From Hyphomicrobium sulfonivorans (lineage in GTDB: Bacteria; Pseudomonadota; Alphaproteobacteria; Rhizobiales; Hyphomicrobiaceae): DNA of 64,000 bases. The stretch spans positions 124,001 to 188,000 of the forward strand of contig NZ_PZPO01000004.1 of assembly GCF_013306565.1 (NCBI RefSeq), in the 5' to 3' direction. The notes beneath the pieces were generated by a model. That model was given only the letters and a program-made list of their open reading frames with translations. It did no database searches and was not told the DNA's origin. The translations under genes were made by a program, and so were the position numbers. Below, one piece after another: positions 27,654 to 37,472 of the stretch (its first letter is position 1; the number at the start of each line of letters is the position of its first letter).

Positions 27654-28475
27654 ATGACGGGCGAAACACAGATACCTATAGCGCTGACGATTGCGGGCTC
27701 TGACAGTTCCGGCGGTGCCGGCATTCAGGCCGATCTGAAAACGTTCACGGCGCTGGGTGTCTACGGCGCGAGCGTGATCACGGCGTTGACGGCGCAGAAC
27801 ACGCTGGGCGTCAGCGCGATCCATGCGGTGCCGGAAAGTTTCATCACTGCGCAGATAGATGCGGTGGCCGATGACTTGCGGGTTGGCGCAACCAAGACCG
27901 GCATGTTGAACGACGGCGCCGTCGTACGCGCGGTGGCCGATGGTGTGAAGCGGCATAAGCTGGGCGCGCTGGTGGTCGATCCGGTGATGGTGGCGACGAG
28001 CGGCGATGTGCTGCTGCGCGAGGACGCTGTTGAAGCGGTGTGCGACCTGCTGCTGCCGCTGGCGACGGTGATCACGCCGAACCTCGCTGAAGCTGCGTAT
28101 CTGCTCGGGCAGTCGTTGGCATACGACGAAGCGCAAATGGAATCGCAGGGCCGCGCGCTGCTGGCGTTTGGCCCGAAAGCGGTGCTGATGAAGGGCGGCC
28201 ACGGCGCGGGGGCGGACGCTGTTGACATCCTGATCAAACAAGATGGCTCGGTGTTACGACTGTCGCTGCCGCGCATCGATACGGGCAACACCCATGGCAC
28301 CGGATGCACGCTTTCAGCTGCCATCGCGGCTCGCCTGGCGGTGGGCGATACGCTGGAAAAAGCGGTTCGCGTTGCCAAGAAATTCGTGCATGCGGGGCTT
28401 GTTTCTGCGGTTAACCAGCGGATTGGTGCGGGCTCCGGGCCGGTGGATCATCTGCATGCGCTGCCGAAGTCATGA
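27654..28475 (+). CDS. thiD: Hydroxymethylpyrimidine/phosphomethylpyrimidine kinase ThiD
   Basis: About 273 residues. ATG 27654 has GGCCGGA upstream; ATG 27639, five codons earlier, is possible. It is a ribokinase-fold enzyme that phosphorylates 4-amino-5-hydroxymethyl-2-methylpyrimidine twice for thiamine synthesis. Clear signatures are IAGSDSSGGAGIQADLKTF, YGASVITALTAQNT, VDPVMVATSGD, LKTN-like TPNLAEAAYL and the anion-hole DTGNTHGTGCTLSAAIAARL. I looked for a thiamine riboswitch upstream; the 40-base gap after ccdA is too short to hold one. Confidence 0.96.
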   Translation: MTGETQIPIALTIAGSDSSGGAGIQADLKTFTALGVYGASVITALTAQNTLGVSAIHAVPESFITAQIDAVADDLRVGATKTGMLNDGAVVRAVADGVKRHKLGALVVDPVMVATSGDVLLREDAVEAVCDLLLPLATVITPNLAEAAYLLGQSLAYDEAQMESQGRALLAFGPKAVLMKGGHGAGADAVDILIKQDGSVLRLSLPRIDTGNTHGTGCTLSAAIAARLAVGDTLEKAVRVAKKFVHAGLVSAVNQRIGAGSGPVDHLHALPKS

Positions 28476-28599
28476 CGCCACAACAGCTGTGATTGAGCGG
28501 AGCTATGCACCGATAGAGCCTGTGGCATCCGTGCACCGATAGCTTTTGAATGACTCCAACCCCTCTTGCAGGCCGGCCGAGCTTCTGTAACAAATTGCC
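28476..28599. other. Gap after thiD and possible sRNA promoter
   Basis: No gene. TTGCAG (28566-28571) and TAACAA (28588-28593) at a 16-base spacing are a weak sigma70-like pair about seven bases before the proposed sRNA start. This is only suggestive. Confidence 0.3.
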
Positions 28600-28718
28600 T
28601 CAACGCGATGCTCCGGCATCGTTTTCGAGCTCCGGGGGGAGCGTCGGGTGCGCGATTAGGGGCGCCGCCCGACTTGGCTGAAGAACCGGTCCGGACCGTC
28701 CGGACCGGTTTCTTTTTT
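28600..28718 (+). ncRNA. Candidate structured small RNA ending in a strong terminator
   Basis: Four consecutive hairpins and a U-run lie in about 120 bases with no protein-coding character. They are CGATGC/GCATCG with a TCCG tetraloop (28606-28621); GCTCC/GGAGC (28629-28642); GTCGGG/CCCGAC (28643-28673); and a perfect 12-bp terminator stem (28684-28695 with 28699-28710) followed by TTTCTTTTTT. It is 120 bases past thiD, too far and too structured for a simple terminator of that gene. The family is unknown to me. The G-rich loop of the second hairpin might pair with CU-rich ribosome sites, which is inference. Confidence 0.5.
28684..28718 (+). terminator. Strong rho-independent terminator
   Basis: AACCGGTCCGGA (28684-28695), loop CCG, TCCGGACCGGTT (28699-28710), then TCTTTTTT. 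A perfect 12-bp GC-rich stem with a T-run on the plus strand. It ends either a thiD read-through transcript or, more likely, the candidate small RNA. Confidence 0.9.
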
Positions 28719-29059
28719 CAGCGATAGCCTGACTTTCATTGCGCTGAGTTGATTGCAGTTCGTGGCTGTCTGTGGCCGGTCGCGGGCTGAGCCGGGTGTC
28801 GGGACAATGCGCAGCGATTTGTGCTCCGCGCAGGCATCTCTTGTCCGGTGCCGTCGTGCAGCGCGTTGCAGCGCACGCTCGCCCGGTCCGCCAAATCGGT
28901 CAGCACAGGATTGATTGAGCGGCCGTTGCGACGTGCTCGCCCGCCTTATAGTAGGGGCTGGCGCCAGTGAGCGGCGCGGGCTGATAGCGATTGATCCAGG
29001 CCGCCGCGACAGCGCAAAGGCCAGCGGTGGACGGTGCGGGGCAGCATGGGGCAGGCGCG
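28719..29059. other. Gap before the MFS gene
   Basis: About 340 bases. In-frame codons upstream of 29060 (from a TTG at 28991) could extend the MFS protein, but nothing supports that. No other gene or RNA was recognised. Confidence 0.35.
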
Positions 29060-30478
29060 ATGACAGCGTCCAGTGGCGATGATCGCGCGCGCTTCGTGTC
29101 GGGCTCGGATGATGGCGCGGCACCGATCACAGCGGACAGGCCTCAAACCGCAGCGGCGGGCGCGTCACAGCCCGAGACGCCGCCACCGATGTCCGGCGCA
29201 ATGGCGCTTTCGCTGCGTATCTCGGCGATGTTTGGCGCGCTGTTTCTCGCCTATGGCGTGGTGGTGCCCTATTTCCCGGTCTGGCTCGATGCGCGCGGGC
29301 TCGACCCCCTGCAGATTTCAACCGTCGTTTCGGCCCCGCTGTTCATCCGGCTGCTGGTGACGCCCGGCGTGGGGTTGCTTGCGGATCGGCTTGGCAACTA
29401 CCGACTGGTCATCACCGTGCTGGCATCGCTCGCGCTGTCGATGCTGCTGGTGCTGACGGTTGCGTCCGGCTACGGGCCTATACTGATCATCGGCGTCGCC
29501 TTTCTGCTCGCCAACGGCACCATCATGCCGCTGGTGGAAACGGTGGCGGTGCGGGCTGTGCGCGCTGAAAAGCTGGACTACGGGCGCATGCGCCTGTGGG
29601 GCTCGGTGACGTTCATCGTCGCGAACTTTGGTGGTGGCATCGCCATTGAAGCGTGGGGCGGCGATGTTGCGCTGTGGCTGATGATTGCCGCCTCGACGGC
29701 AACGATTGCAGCGGCGCTGATGCTGCCGCGAACGCCGTCGAACCCGGTGCAGCAGGCAGAACCGGAAACATTTCCTGCGCGAACAGAACAGCCAACCAAT
29801 GCCGCCTCAAGGGATTGCCCAGCGGCAGGCGAGGGCCACGGCGCAACCACCGCGCGGGACTGGCGCCAAACCGCACCGGCACAGCTGCTCAAATCGCGCC
29901 TGTTTGTTCTTTTCCTTATCGCCATTGGCTGCACGCACGGCGCCCATGCAACCTTTTACACGTTCGGCGCGCTCTACTGGCAATCGCAGGGTATGCCGGC
30001 GGCGTGGGTGGGCGCGCTGTGGGCGATAGCGGTTTCGGCCGAGGTTTTGCTGTTCGCCTATTCCGGACCGTTTGTCCGTCGCATCGGTCCGGCGGGGCTG
30101 ATCGTGACCGGTGCCGCTGCAGCCGTGGTGCGATGGACTGCGATGGCGTTCGATCCGCCGCTGGCGATTCTCGTGCCGCTGCAGGCGTTGCACGCGCTGA
30201 CCTACGGCGCATCGCATCTGGGCGCGATCCTGTTCATCGCCCGCGCCGTTCCGCACAAGGGCATGGGCAGCGCGCAGGCATTTTATTCGACCATGGCTGC
30301 GGGCCTGATGGTGGGCACGGTGGGTCTGGTTTCCGGCGCGCTTTATACGCAGCTGGGCGGCCAGGTGTTTGTCATTCCAGCCGTCGTGGCCACCTTTGGC
30401 TTGATCGCGGCGCTGTTGCTGCTGCGCGGCTGGAATGGTCATCCGCTGTGGGATGATGCGGAACAGCCTGTGCCGTGA
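29060..30478 (+). CDS. MFS transporter, HcaT/phenylpropionate-permease-like group
   Basis: A 12-helix major-facilitator permease of about 472 residues if translation starts at ATG 29060 (GGGGCAGG upstream). ATG 29190 would remove a low-complexity N-terminus. The family hallmarks are FLAYGVVVPYFPVWLDARGLDPLQIS after helix 1, the loop GLLADRLGNYR between helices 2 and 3, and YGRMRLWGSVTF in the middle, as in the MFS_1-like/HcaT group. A long, Ala/Pro/Gln-rich central loop (about residues 230-280) is unusual. In the C-terminal half GMPAAWVGALWAIAVSAEVLLF and HALTYGASHLG are typical. The substrate is unknown. Its neighbour is a dipeptide epimerase on the other strand. Confidence 0.9.
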   Translation: MTASSGDDRARFVSGSDDGAAPITADRPQTAAAGASQPETPPPMSGAMALSLRISAMFGALFLAYGVVVPYFPVWLDARGLDPLQISTVVSAPLFIRLLVTPGVGLLADRLGNYRLVITVLASLALSMLLVLTVASGYGPILIIGVAFLLANGTIMPLVETVAVRAVRAEKLDYGRMRLWGSVTFIVANFGGGIAIEAWGGDVALWLMIAASTATIAAALMLPRTPSNPVQQAEPETFPARTEQPTNAASRDCPAAGEGHGATTARDWRQTAPAQLLKSRLFVLFLIAIGCTHGAHATFYTFGALYWQSQGMPAAWVGALWAIAVSAEVLLFAYSGPFVRRIGPAGLIVTGAAAAVVRWTAMAFDPPLAILVPLQALHALTYGASHLGAILFIARAVPHKGMGSAQAFYSTMAAGLMVGTVGLVSGALYTQLGGQVFVIPAVVATFGLIAALLLLRGWNGHPLWDDAEQPVP

Positions 30479-30535
30479 CTAAACAATGGAAGGTCAAGAA
30501 CCGCTTCCCGTTGCGTTGTGAGCAGTCAAACCGAT

Positions 30536-31522
30536 TCAGCCCCACAGCTCCGGTGCGGGTGGGCTGATGACGCCATCGACGATGGTGAGCGGAGGCTCAC
30601 GATCGCGCGCCAGCAGCAGCGGTCCGTCGAGATCGACCCAGTCGGCGAGCCCCGACAGCAGCAGCGCAGGCGCGGCCGCCAGTGACGTCGCCACCATCGA
30701 ACCCACCATGATGCGGAAGCCGGCTGTCTTGGCCGCCTGCGCCATGGCCAGCGCTTCTGTAAGCCCGCCCGTCTTGTCGAGCTTGATGTTCACCGCATCG
30801 TAGCGGCCGATGAGGCTGAACAGGTTGGCGCTGGTGTGGGCGCTTTCATCGGCGCAGATCGGCACCGGATGATCGATGCTGGCCAGTGCGTCGTCGGCGT
30901 CGGCGGGCAGCGGCTGTTCGATCAGTTCCATGCCCGCTGACGCAGCGGCCGCAAGAAACGGCGCCAGTTGCTCAACGCTCCAGGCTTCATTCGCGTCAGC
31001 AACGATGCGGGCGTCGGGACGGGCGTTACGCACGGCCCGCATGCGCGCGTCATCGCCTTCGCCGCCGAGCTTCAGCTTGAGCAGCTTCAGGTGCGGAACG
31101 GCGGCGGCATCGGCGGCCATCTGTTCGGGTGAGCCAAGGCTGATGGTGTAGCAGGTGAGGCAGGGGGCGATGGCGCCGACGCCCGCAAGATCCCACGCGC
31201 GCGTTCCCGCGCGTTTTGCGGCGAGATCCCACAACGCGCAATCGACGGCGTTGCGGGCAGCGCCCGGCGGCAAGGCGCTGGCGAGGCTTGTCCGGGTGAG
31301 CGGCCCCTGCAGCGCTCTGATGGCTGCGACGGCATCGTCGACGGTTTCGCCGTAACGCGCGTAGGGCACAGCCTCACCGCGGCCGATCACGCCGTCAGCG
31401 GCAACCTCGGCGACAACGACATGAGCTTCGGTCTTGGCGCCGCGCGCGATGACGAAGGGCCGGGCAAGCGGCCAAGCTTCCGCGCGGACATCGACGATCT
31501 GTGCCGGTAATTCCTTAGCCAT
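30536..31522 (-). CDS. L-Ala-D/L-Glu (dipeptide) epimerase, enolase superfamily
   Basis: About 328 residues from ATG 31522 (GAGGG upstream); a GTG seven codons earlier is less likely. It is an enolase-superfamily enzyme of the muconate-lactonizing subgroup. The active-site pattern is readable: K149 and K151 in LLKLKLGGEG, metal ligands D177 in DANEAW, E202 in ELIEQPL and D225 in CADESAH, and the second base in NIKLDKTGGL (about 246-254). This pattern fits dipeptide epimerases such as YcjG, which recycle murein peptides by converting L-Ala-D-Glu to L-Ala-L-Glu. Exact substrate specificity is inferred from family resemblance. Confidence 0.9.
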   Translation of the reverse strand: MAKELPAQIVDVRAEAWPLARPFVIARGAKTEAHVVVAEVAADGVIGRGEAVPYARYGETVDDAVAAIRALQGPLTRTSLASALPPGAARNAVDCALWDLAAKRAGTRAWDLAGVGAIAPCLTCYTISLGSPEQMAADAAAVPHLKLLKLKLGGEGDDARMRAVRNARPDARIVADANEAWSVEQLAPFLAAAASAGMELIEQPLPADADDALASIDHPVPICADESAHTSANLFSLIGRYDAVNIKLDKTGGLTEALAMAQAAKTAGFRIMVGSMVATSLAAAPALLLSGLADWVDLDGPLLLARDREPPLTIVDGVISPPAPELWG

Positions 31523-31605
31523 GAAATCGAAGCCCTCAGCCACCGTTTAAACGCACCGGACGGACTGATAGCACGGGCAACGGGGCCGCCCGGTTAATCG
31601 AATTA

Positions 31606-31640
31606 GATCGTGCGATCCTATTCCATTGGATCGCACGATC
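31606..31640 (+). repeat. Perfect 13-bp inverted repeat, part of the intergenic element
   Basis: GATCGTGCGATCC (31606-31618) and GGATCGCACGATC (31628-31640) with a 9-base loop. It is directly upstream of the second palindromic unit (31655-31706), and the two together form one composite element between the epimerase and the GPR-like gene. Confidence 0.8.
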
Positions 31641-31654
31641 CAGGTTTTTGACTG

Positions 31655-31706
31655 GTCGCATTTTCTTGCGACGAACCGGTGTCCACTTCGTCGGAAAATG
31701 CTCTAG
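31655..31706 (+). repeat. Palindromic intergenic repeat, copy 2
   Basis: Arm GCATTTTC, core GACGAACCGGTGTCCACTTCGTC, arm GAAAATGC, ending CTCTAG. It has the same plan as the unit at 26643-26712, with arms changed on both sides in a compensating way. Its terminal CTCTAG overlaps the stop codon of the minus-strand GPR-like gene (31703-31705). Confidence 0.8.
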
Positions 31707-34700
31707 CCGAGGCGACCGGAAGCGTGGGCCAGGAACAGATATACGCGGCCGGTTTCCGAAACGAGCTGGCTGTGGGACATGCGCCCGCTGGGATCGCGCG
31801 CGTCTGAATCGGCGATGATGCGCTCGAAGTCGGTCAGATAGCGGCTGACGGTGTTGGCCAGCTCGTGATCGTTCCGGCAGCGGTGCATCACGTCGTCGAA
31901 CAGTGCCCGGCCTTCGTTGGAGTAAATGCTGCGCACCATCACGCCACGCTGACCGGCCCGCAGGCGCGACCAGATGGCGGTGGCTGTTGCCGGGTCCAGC
32001 GCCCGCGCCATCGCCTCAAGATCGAGGCTGAACGGCGCCTGCATCGGGTGTCCATGACCGCCGTGTGGGCCGCCATGCGGTTCGTCGTCGAGAGACGCGC
32101 GGGCGAGCAGATCGCCAAGCGACCAGGCTTCGCGGCCGTCGCCCGATGATGTCGCGCGCTGACGCTGCCGGTTGCCGAGCTCCTGCGCGATCGTTGACGA
32201 CAGCGAGGTGATCGAATGGGCGGAGCTGGCAGGACGCTGCGGCTGCGGATGCGGCTGGTGTTGATGGGACGGCGCCGGTCCGCCCGATGGCGGCGGTGCC
32301 GAAGCGTGTTGCGGGCGCGTGTGCGTTGCAGGGCCGGACGGATGGGACATCGGCTGCTGTTGCGGCGCGCGGTTCTGGTGGTTCGATTGCTGCGCCGGGC
32401 CGCTGGTGTCGATGTGCGCGCTGGGCGGCGGCGGTGTGATGTCCCGCTGCAACGTGGAGCGCGAAGCGAGCTGCGAAAGCTGGTCCAGCGCCTTGATCTG
32501 ATCCTGCAACGCGCGACGCATGCCCTCGGAGCTTTCGTGCGCGGTAACGGGCAGACGCTCCATCTCGCTGCGCAGGCGTGCCTGCTCGGCGGCGATTTCC
32601 GAAGCTGTGCGGGCGGCGTGCTGGCGCATCTCTTCCGACGTGGAAGCGAAGCGGTCGGTAAGAGAGCCAAGCTCGCTGGTGACGGTGCTGGAAACCGTGT
32701 CGAGGCGGTTGCGCAGGTCTTCCAGCGTCCGCTGGCTTTCCTGGTTGGCCGCTTCGCGCATGCGCTCCAGTTCGGCGCGGGCGCGCAAATCGGCTTCCGA
32801 CAGCGAACCGACCATGGTCGAGGAGTAATCGCCGACGAAGGTCGAGAATTCGTCCGCTTTGCCAGCAAGGCGGTCGAGGGTGGTGTTCAGCTCGGCGTGG
32901 CGGTTCTGCAGCGTCTTGTCGATCTTGTAGTTGACCGTTTCGAGCGCGTTGGCCGCCTTCATGATCTGCTGGCCCTGGTTCTCGAACCGGCCAGTGACGC
33001 CGCTGATCTGATTGAGCAGATTTTCGGAAATGTTCTTCAGAAGATCGGTCTGGCCAGCGAGACCTTCCATCGCCTTGAGCGACTGGCGCGTGATGTTCTC
33101 CGATGCACGGCGCACAGAGTTGATGCCATGCATGAGCGCTTCGTCGAGATCGGCGGCCTGCTTGCCGATGCTTTCGCGGAAGCTGACGGCGTGCTGATCG
33201 AGCGCGCTGGTGAGAGCCTGTGTCTTGTCGACGACGGCGCTGTCGATCGCCTGCGTGGAGCGCATGATCGACTCGTCGAATATGCGCAGCCGCTCGCCGA
33301 ACGCCTCGTCGAGCGAACGGGTGCGTTCAACAAGTTGATAGTCGAGTGCCTGGGCGCGGTTGGCGAGCGCGGCATCGAGCGCGCGGGCATATTCCTCAAA
33401 CACCGTTTGCAGGTTTTCGGTACGGTTGCCGAGTGAATGGTCGAGCAGCTGAAGCTGGCTATCGAACGTGGTCTGGATACGGTGGCCGTGCGCGTCGAGC
33501 TGCTGCACCTGCGCATCCAGCGTCCGCTGGATGTTTTCCGAGCGCGTCTCGAGCGAGCCGTCGAGGAACTCGATCTGGGTGACGAACGTCGCGTGGATCT
33601 GTTCGGCACGCCCGCCGAGCGACTGGTCGAGCAGCTTGAGCTGGTTGTCGAATGTCGACTGAAGCTGTTCCGTACGGTTGCCGAATGCGTCGGCAAGCGC
33701 GGTGGTATAGCTTTCCAGCGCCACCTGAAGCTGCTCGGTGCGGCCGCCGACGGCATGTTCGAGATTGCCTACGCTGTTGGCCAGCGAAGACTCCAGCATC
33801 GTCAGGTTTTCGCCCGCGCCTTCGATGACGCTAGCTAGCTTGATCTGCTGCTCGGAGAGCTTTTCGATCAGCGTGGGAATTTCGCTGCCAAGACGCATCA
33901 GGCTTTCGCTGACACGGTCGGACGTATTGACCAGCGCGTGCCGCTCGCCCGAAAGCTCGGCGATGAGGCCGCGGATCTTGCGCTCGTTTTCTTCGTAGGA
34001 ACGCTCGAGCACCGAGACTTCGTTGTGAACCATCGCCTCCAGTTCACCGGCGCGGCCGAGTGCGCGGGAGACGGCGTCGTTCATGAAGCCGACCTGACGG
34101 CGCACGGCCTGGCCGATGGTAGCGGCGTTCTGCTCCGCCATACGGTCCGGCTCGGCAAGGCGGATGGCAACTTCCGCCATGGTCGAGGAGCGCAGACGCA
34201 GTTCTTCGGTGCGCCAGGCGAGCAGGGCCATCAGCCAGAGCAGCGCGATCGGCACGAAGATGGCGGCGAGCGCCAGCAGCGTGGTCGGCTGGGTGGCGAG
34301 CTGCAGCCAGGTTACCTCGGGGCCTGCAGAGGCGATCGAAAGCAGCGTGAAGCCGACGCCGAGCACGGCCCAGACGACGCTGGCGATGCCGGCGTAGCGG
34401 AACGGGGCATTCGACGGTTTCTGCTGCAACGCGAAAATGAGGCCGCCGATGCTGGGGCCTTCGTCGTTCGCGGCGATGTGGTTGCGTGCCGGGCCGGCAG
34501 GCCGACGTCTTGCGGTGCGGCGACGCTGGTGCGGAGGGTTGACCGTGTTGGTGCCGTCGTCGACGCCGTCATCGGTGAAATCGCCATCCACGTCGGCGGC
34601 GTCCGAGTGCGTTGTCTGATGCCCAAACAGATCGGCGCCCAGCGGCGGCGGACCGCCCGCTTCGCCTGCATTGAAAGTGCCGTGGTCGGCTTCCTGCTCA

Positions 34701-34972
34701 TCATGCTCGCGGGCAGCTTCAAATGCGGCGGCGACCCGTTCCGACAACGATGGCAATGGGGGCGTCGGTGCTGGTGGGATGAAGCTTGCGGCAGGAAGTG
34801 CAGGGGGTGCAGACGTTGCGCTCGAGTGTAGGGTATCGGCCGATGCGGCAGATGGAATTGGTGGCGGCATGTTTCCTGCGGCGGACGGAGCGCTGGATGA
34901 AGCCGAATCCGGGTGCGCCGCACCCTCTGGCTCGTCGAGCGTCAATTCTTTTTGCGCCATCAGCCCGTCCAT
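31703..34972 (-). CDS. GPR/RgsE-like apolipoprotein-repeat coiled-coil membrane protein
   Basis: A 1089-residue protein; ATG 34972 has AAGGAG ten bases upstream. Order: a Pro/Ser/Ala-rich disordered N-terminus (1-180) with a basic patch (RRRTARRRPAGPARN), two transmembrane helices (about 193-216 and 229-252), then a long helical region to about 850. Residues 409-624 are tandem 22-residue repeats (for example GNRTEQLQSTFDNQLKLLDQ). A Pro/Gln/His-rich stretch follows (about 860-950), then a folded C-terminal domain. The two helices followed by an apolipoprotein-like coil match the growth-pole-ring proteins GPR of Agrobacterium and RgsE of Sinorhizobium, which organise polar growth. Agrobacterium GPR is about twice as long, so this may be a shorter relative. 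Orthology is inference. Confidence 0.8.
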   Translation of the reverse strand: MDGLMAQKELTLDEPEGAAHPDSASSSAPSAAGNMPPPIPSAASADTLHSSATSAPPALPAASFIPPAPTPPLPSLSERVAAAFEAAREHDEQEADHGTFNAGEAGGPPPLGADLFGHQTTHSDAADVDGDFTDDGVDDGTNTVNPPHQRRRTARRRPAGPARNHIAANDEGPSIGGLIFALQQKPSNAPFRYAGIASVVWAVLGVGFTLLSIASAGPEVTWLQLATQPTTLLALAAIFVPIALLWLMALLAWRTEELRLRSSTMAEVAIRLAEPDRMAEQNAATIGQAVRRQVGFMNDAVSRALGRAGELEAMVHNEVSVLERSYEENERKIRGLIAELSGERHALVNTSDRVSESLMRLGSEIPTLIEKLSEQQIKLASVIEGAGENLTMLESSLANSVGNLEHAVGGRTEQLQVALESYTTALADAFGNRTEQLQSTFDNQLKLLDQSLGGRAEQIHATFVTQIEFLDGSLETRSENIQRTLDAQVQQLDAHGHRIQTTFDSQLQLLDHSLGNRTENLQTVFEEYARALDAALANRAQALDYQLVERTRSLDEAFGERLRIFDESIMRSTQAIDSAVVDKTQALTSALDQHAVSFRESIGKQAADLDEALMHGINSVRRASENITRQSLKAMEGLAGQTDLLKNISENLLNQISGVTGRFENQGQQIMKAANALETVNYKIDKTLQNRHAELNTTLDRLAGKADEFSTFVGDYSSTMVGSLSEADLRARAELERMREAANQESQRTLEDLRNRLDTVSSTVTSELGSLTDRFASTSEEMRQHAARTASEIAAEQARLRSEMERLPVTAHESSEGMRRALQDQIKALDQLSQLASRSTLQRDITPPPPSAHIDTSGPAQQSNHQNRAPQQQPMSHPSGPATHTRPQHASAPPPSGGPAPSHQHQPHPQPQRPASSAHSITSLSSTIAQELGNRQRQRATSSGDGREAWSLGDLLARASLDDEPHGGPHGGHGHPMQAPFSLDLEAMARALDPATATAIWSRLRAGQRGVMVRSIYSNEGRALFDDVMHRCRNDHELANTVSRYLTDFERIIADSDARDPSGRMSHSQLVSETGRVYLFLAHASGRLG
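33101..33748 (-). repeat. Coding tandem 22-residue (66-base) repeats
   Basis: About ten units of 22 residues, each beginning G/A/E-x-R/K-T/S/A-x-x-L/I and ending L-D-x-S/A-L. Examples are GGRTEQLQVALESYTTALAD, GNRTEQLQSTFDNQLKLLDQ, GGRAEQIHATFVTQIEFLDG and GNRTENLQTVFEEYARALDA. One unit is shorter, which breaks the register once. The 22 = 2 x 11 period is typical of apolipoprotein-like amphipathic helices. Confidence 0.8.
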
Positions 34973-35371
34973 GCTTGACGCGCTCCTTGTTCCATAGTCA
35001 TCGGAAGCACGCGGTTGGACGGCAAGCTCTCAGACGGAAGCCGATCGCACATTGCATCCGCCGGTCTGGCAGACGAACAACATGGCTACCGGTAAAACGA
35101 GAACCCACCCATTCCCCAACGCTTGGCCGGAGTTTGGGGCGAAAGAAAGGTACCGAGCCCCAAGCCCTTGACGTTCTAGCGTGCGAGTCGTGACGAGGTT
35201 AAAGCTCAACTTGGGGCAGCGCAATTTACGGCCATTTATAACCTGTGTGTGAGAATGCCTGTTCGCCCCCCTGGGCTGTGGGAAACCTCGTGCCGGAGCT
35301 GGAGCACGATGTGGGTGTGATGTTTTTGCCCGACTGGGCAGAGTTAAAATCCAGCGTTGAGAGTAGTGCCA
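34973..35371. other. Divergent intergenic region between GPR-like and Hpt genes
   Basis: About 400 bases with promoters for two divergent genes. It contains TTGACG at 35168-35173, but no good -10 at the proper spacing. I saw no RNA family signature, and open frames here lack ribosome sites. Composition is less GC-rich than the flanks. Confidence 0.4.
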
Positions 35372-35779
35372 GTGACCGACATGCCTTCGCCCCGCATCGG
35401 TATGCCCCCTGAAACACCCGCAGCGGCACTGGGCGCGCCTGATGCAGGTCAGCCCGTTGATTTGGTCCATCTGCGCCGATTCACGCATGGCGATGCCGCT
35501 CTGGAAACTGAGATCCTGGGACTGTTCTCCGATCAGCTACCCGTGACGATCCGGGCGCTCAAGGACGCCACATCCACCAAAGACTGGAACATCGCGGCCC
35601 ATACGCTGAAAGGCTCGGCGCGCGCTGTTGGCGCATGGTCGCTGGCTGACGCGGCAGAAGAGGCGGAGAATCTGACGCAGTTCAGCAATGTGCTGGAGCG
35701 GGCCGTATTTGTTTCCAAGATTGAACAGCTGGCCAAAGCAACCCGCCAATACATCGGATCGGTGTCCGGCGGCGCCTGA
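35372..35779 (+). CDS. Hpt-domain phosphotransfer protein
   Basis: About 135 residues from GTG 35372 (GAGAG upstream); TTG 35357 and GTG 35366 are alternatives. After a short proline-rich N-terminus comes a four-helix histidine phosphotransfer domain. The phospho-accepting His77 lies in AAHTLKGSARAVGA, the family signature. It would relay phosphate between a hybrid kinase and a response regulator in the cytoplasm. No kinase or regulator is adjacent; the membrane histidine kinase at 46197 is 10 kb away and is not an obvious hybrid. Possibly ChpT-independent signalling, so partners are unknown. Confidence 0.88.
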   Translation: MTDMPSPRIGMPPETPAAALGAPDAGQPVDLVHLRRFTHGDAALETEILGLFSDQLPVTIRALKDATSTKDWNIAAHTLKGSARAVGAWSLADAAEEAENLTQFSNVLERAVFVSKIEQLAKATRQYIGSVSGGA

Positions 35780-35958
35780 TAGAAGGGCGCTGGCGCGGCA
35801 TTAGCCGGTGTCTGACCCTCCTTATTTGTAAAGGGCCGTGAGCTTGAACTTGGGCGCCGCGGCGACTATTGGTGCGGGGTCGGCTGCAACGTCGGCCATC
35901 TGATCGGAGCTGCCGCTTTTTGCCGGCACCCCTTATCTGGAAAGCCCTGCCCCGCGCG

Positions 35959-37361
<1,403 letters not shown>

Positions 37362-37403
37362 AATCTGAAGCAAAGCGAAATCGCTTTAGCCGCTATTCAA
37401 ATG

Positions 37404-37439
37404 AAACGGGCGCCCTGCAACAGCAGCGCGCCCGTTTTT
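37404..37439 (+). terminator. Terminator after the ferredoxin reductase gene
   Basis: AAACGGGCGC (37404-37413) pairs with GCGCCCGTTT (37428-37437), followed by TTG. It is 42 bases past the stop. A weaker AAAGCG/CGCTTT dyad sits just before it at 37373-37388. The stem may also serve the convergent gene ending at 37473. Confidence 0.85.
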
Positions 37440-37472
37440 GTTTGCCTGAATGCCGGGGATTTAAGGGGCCCT

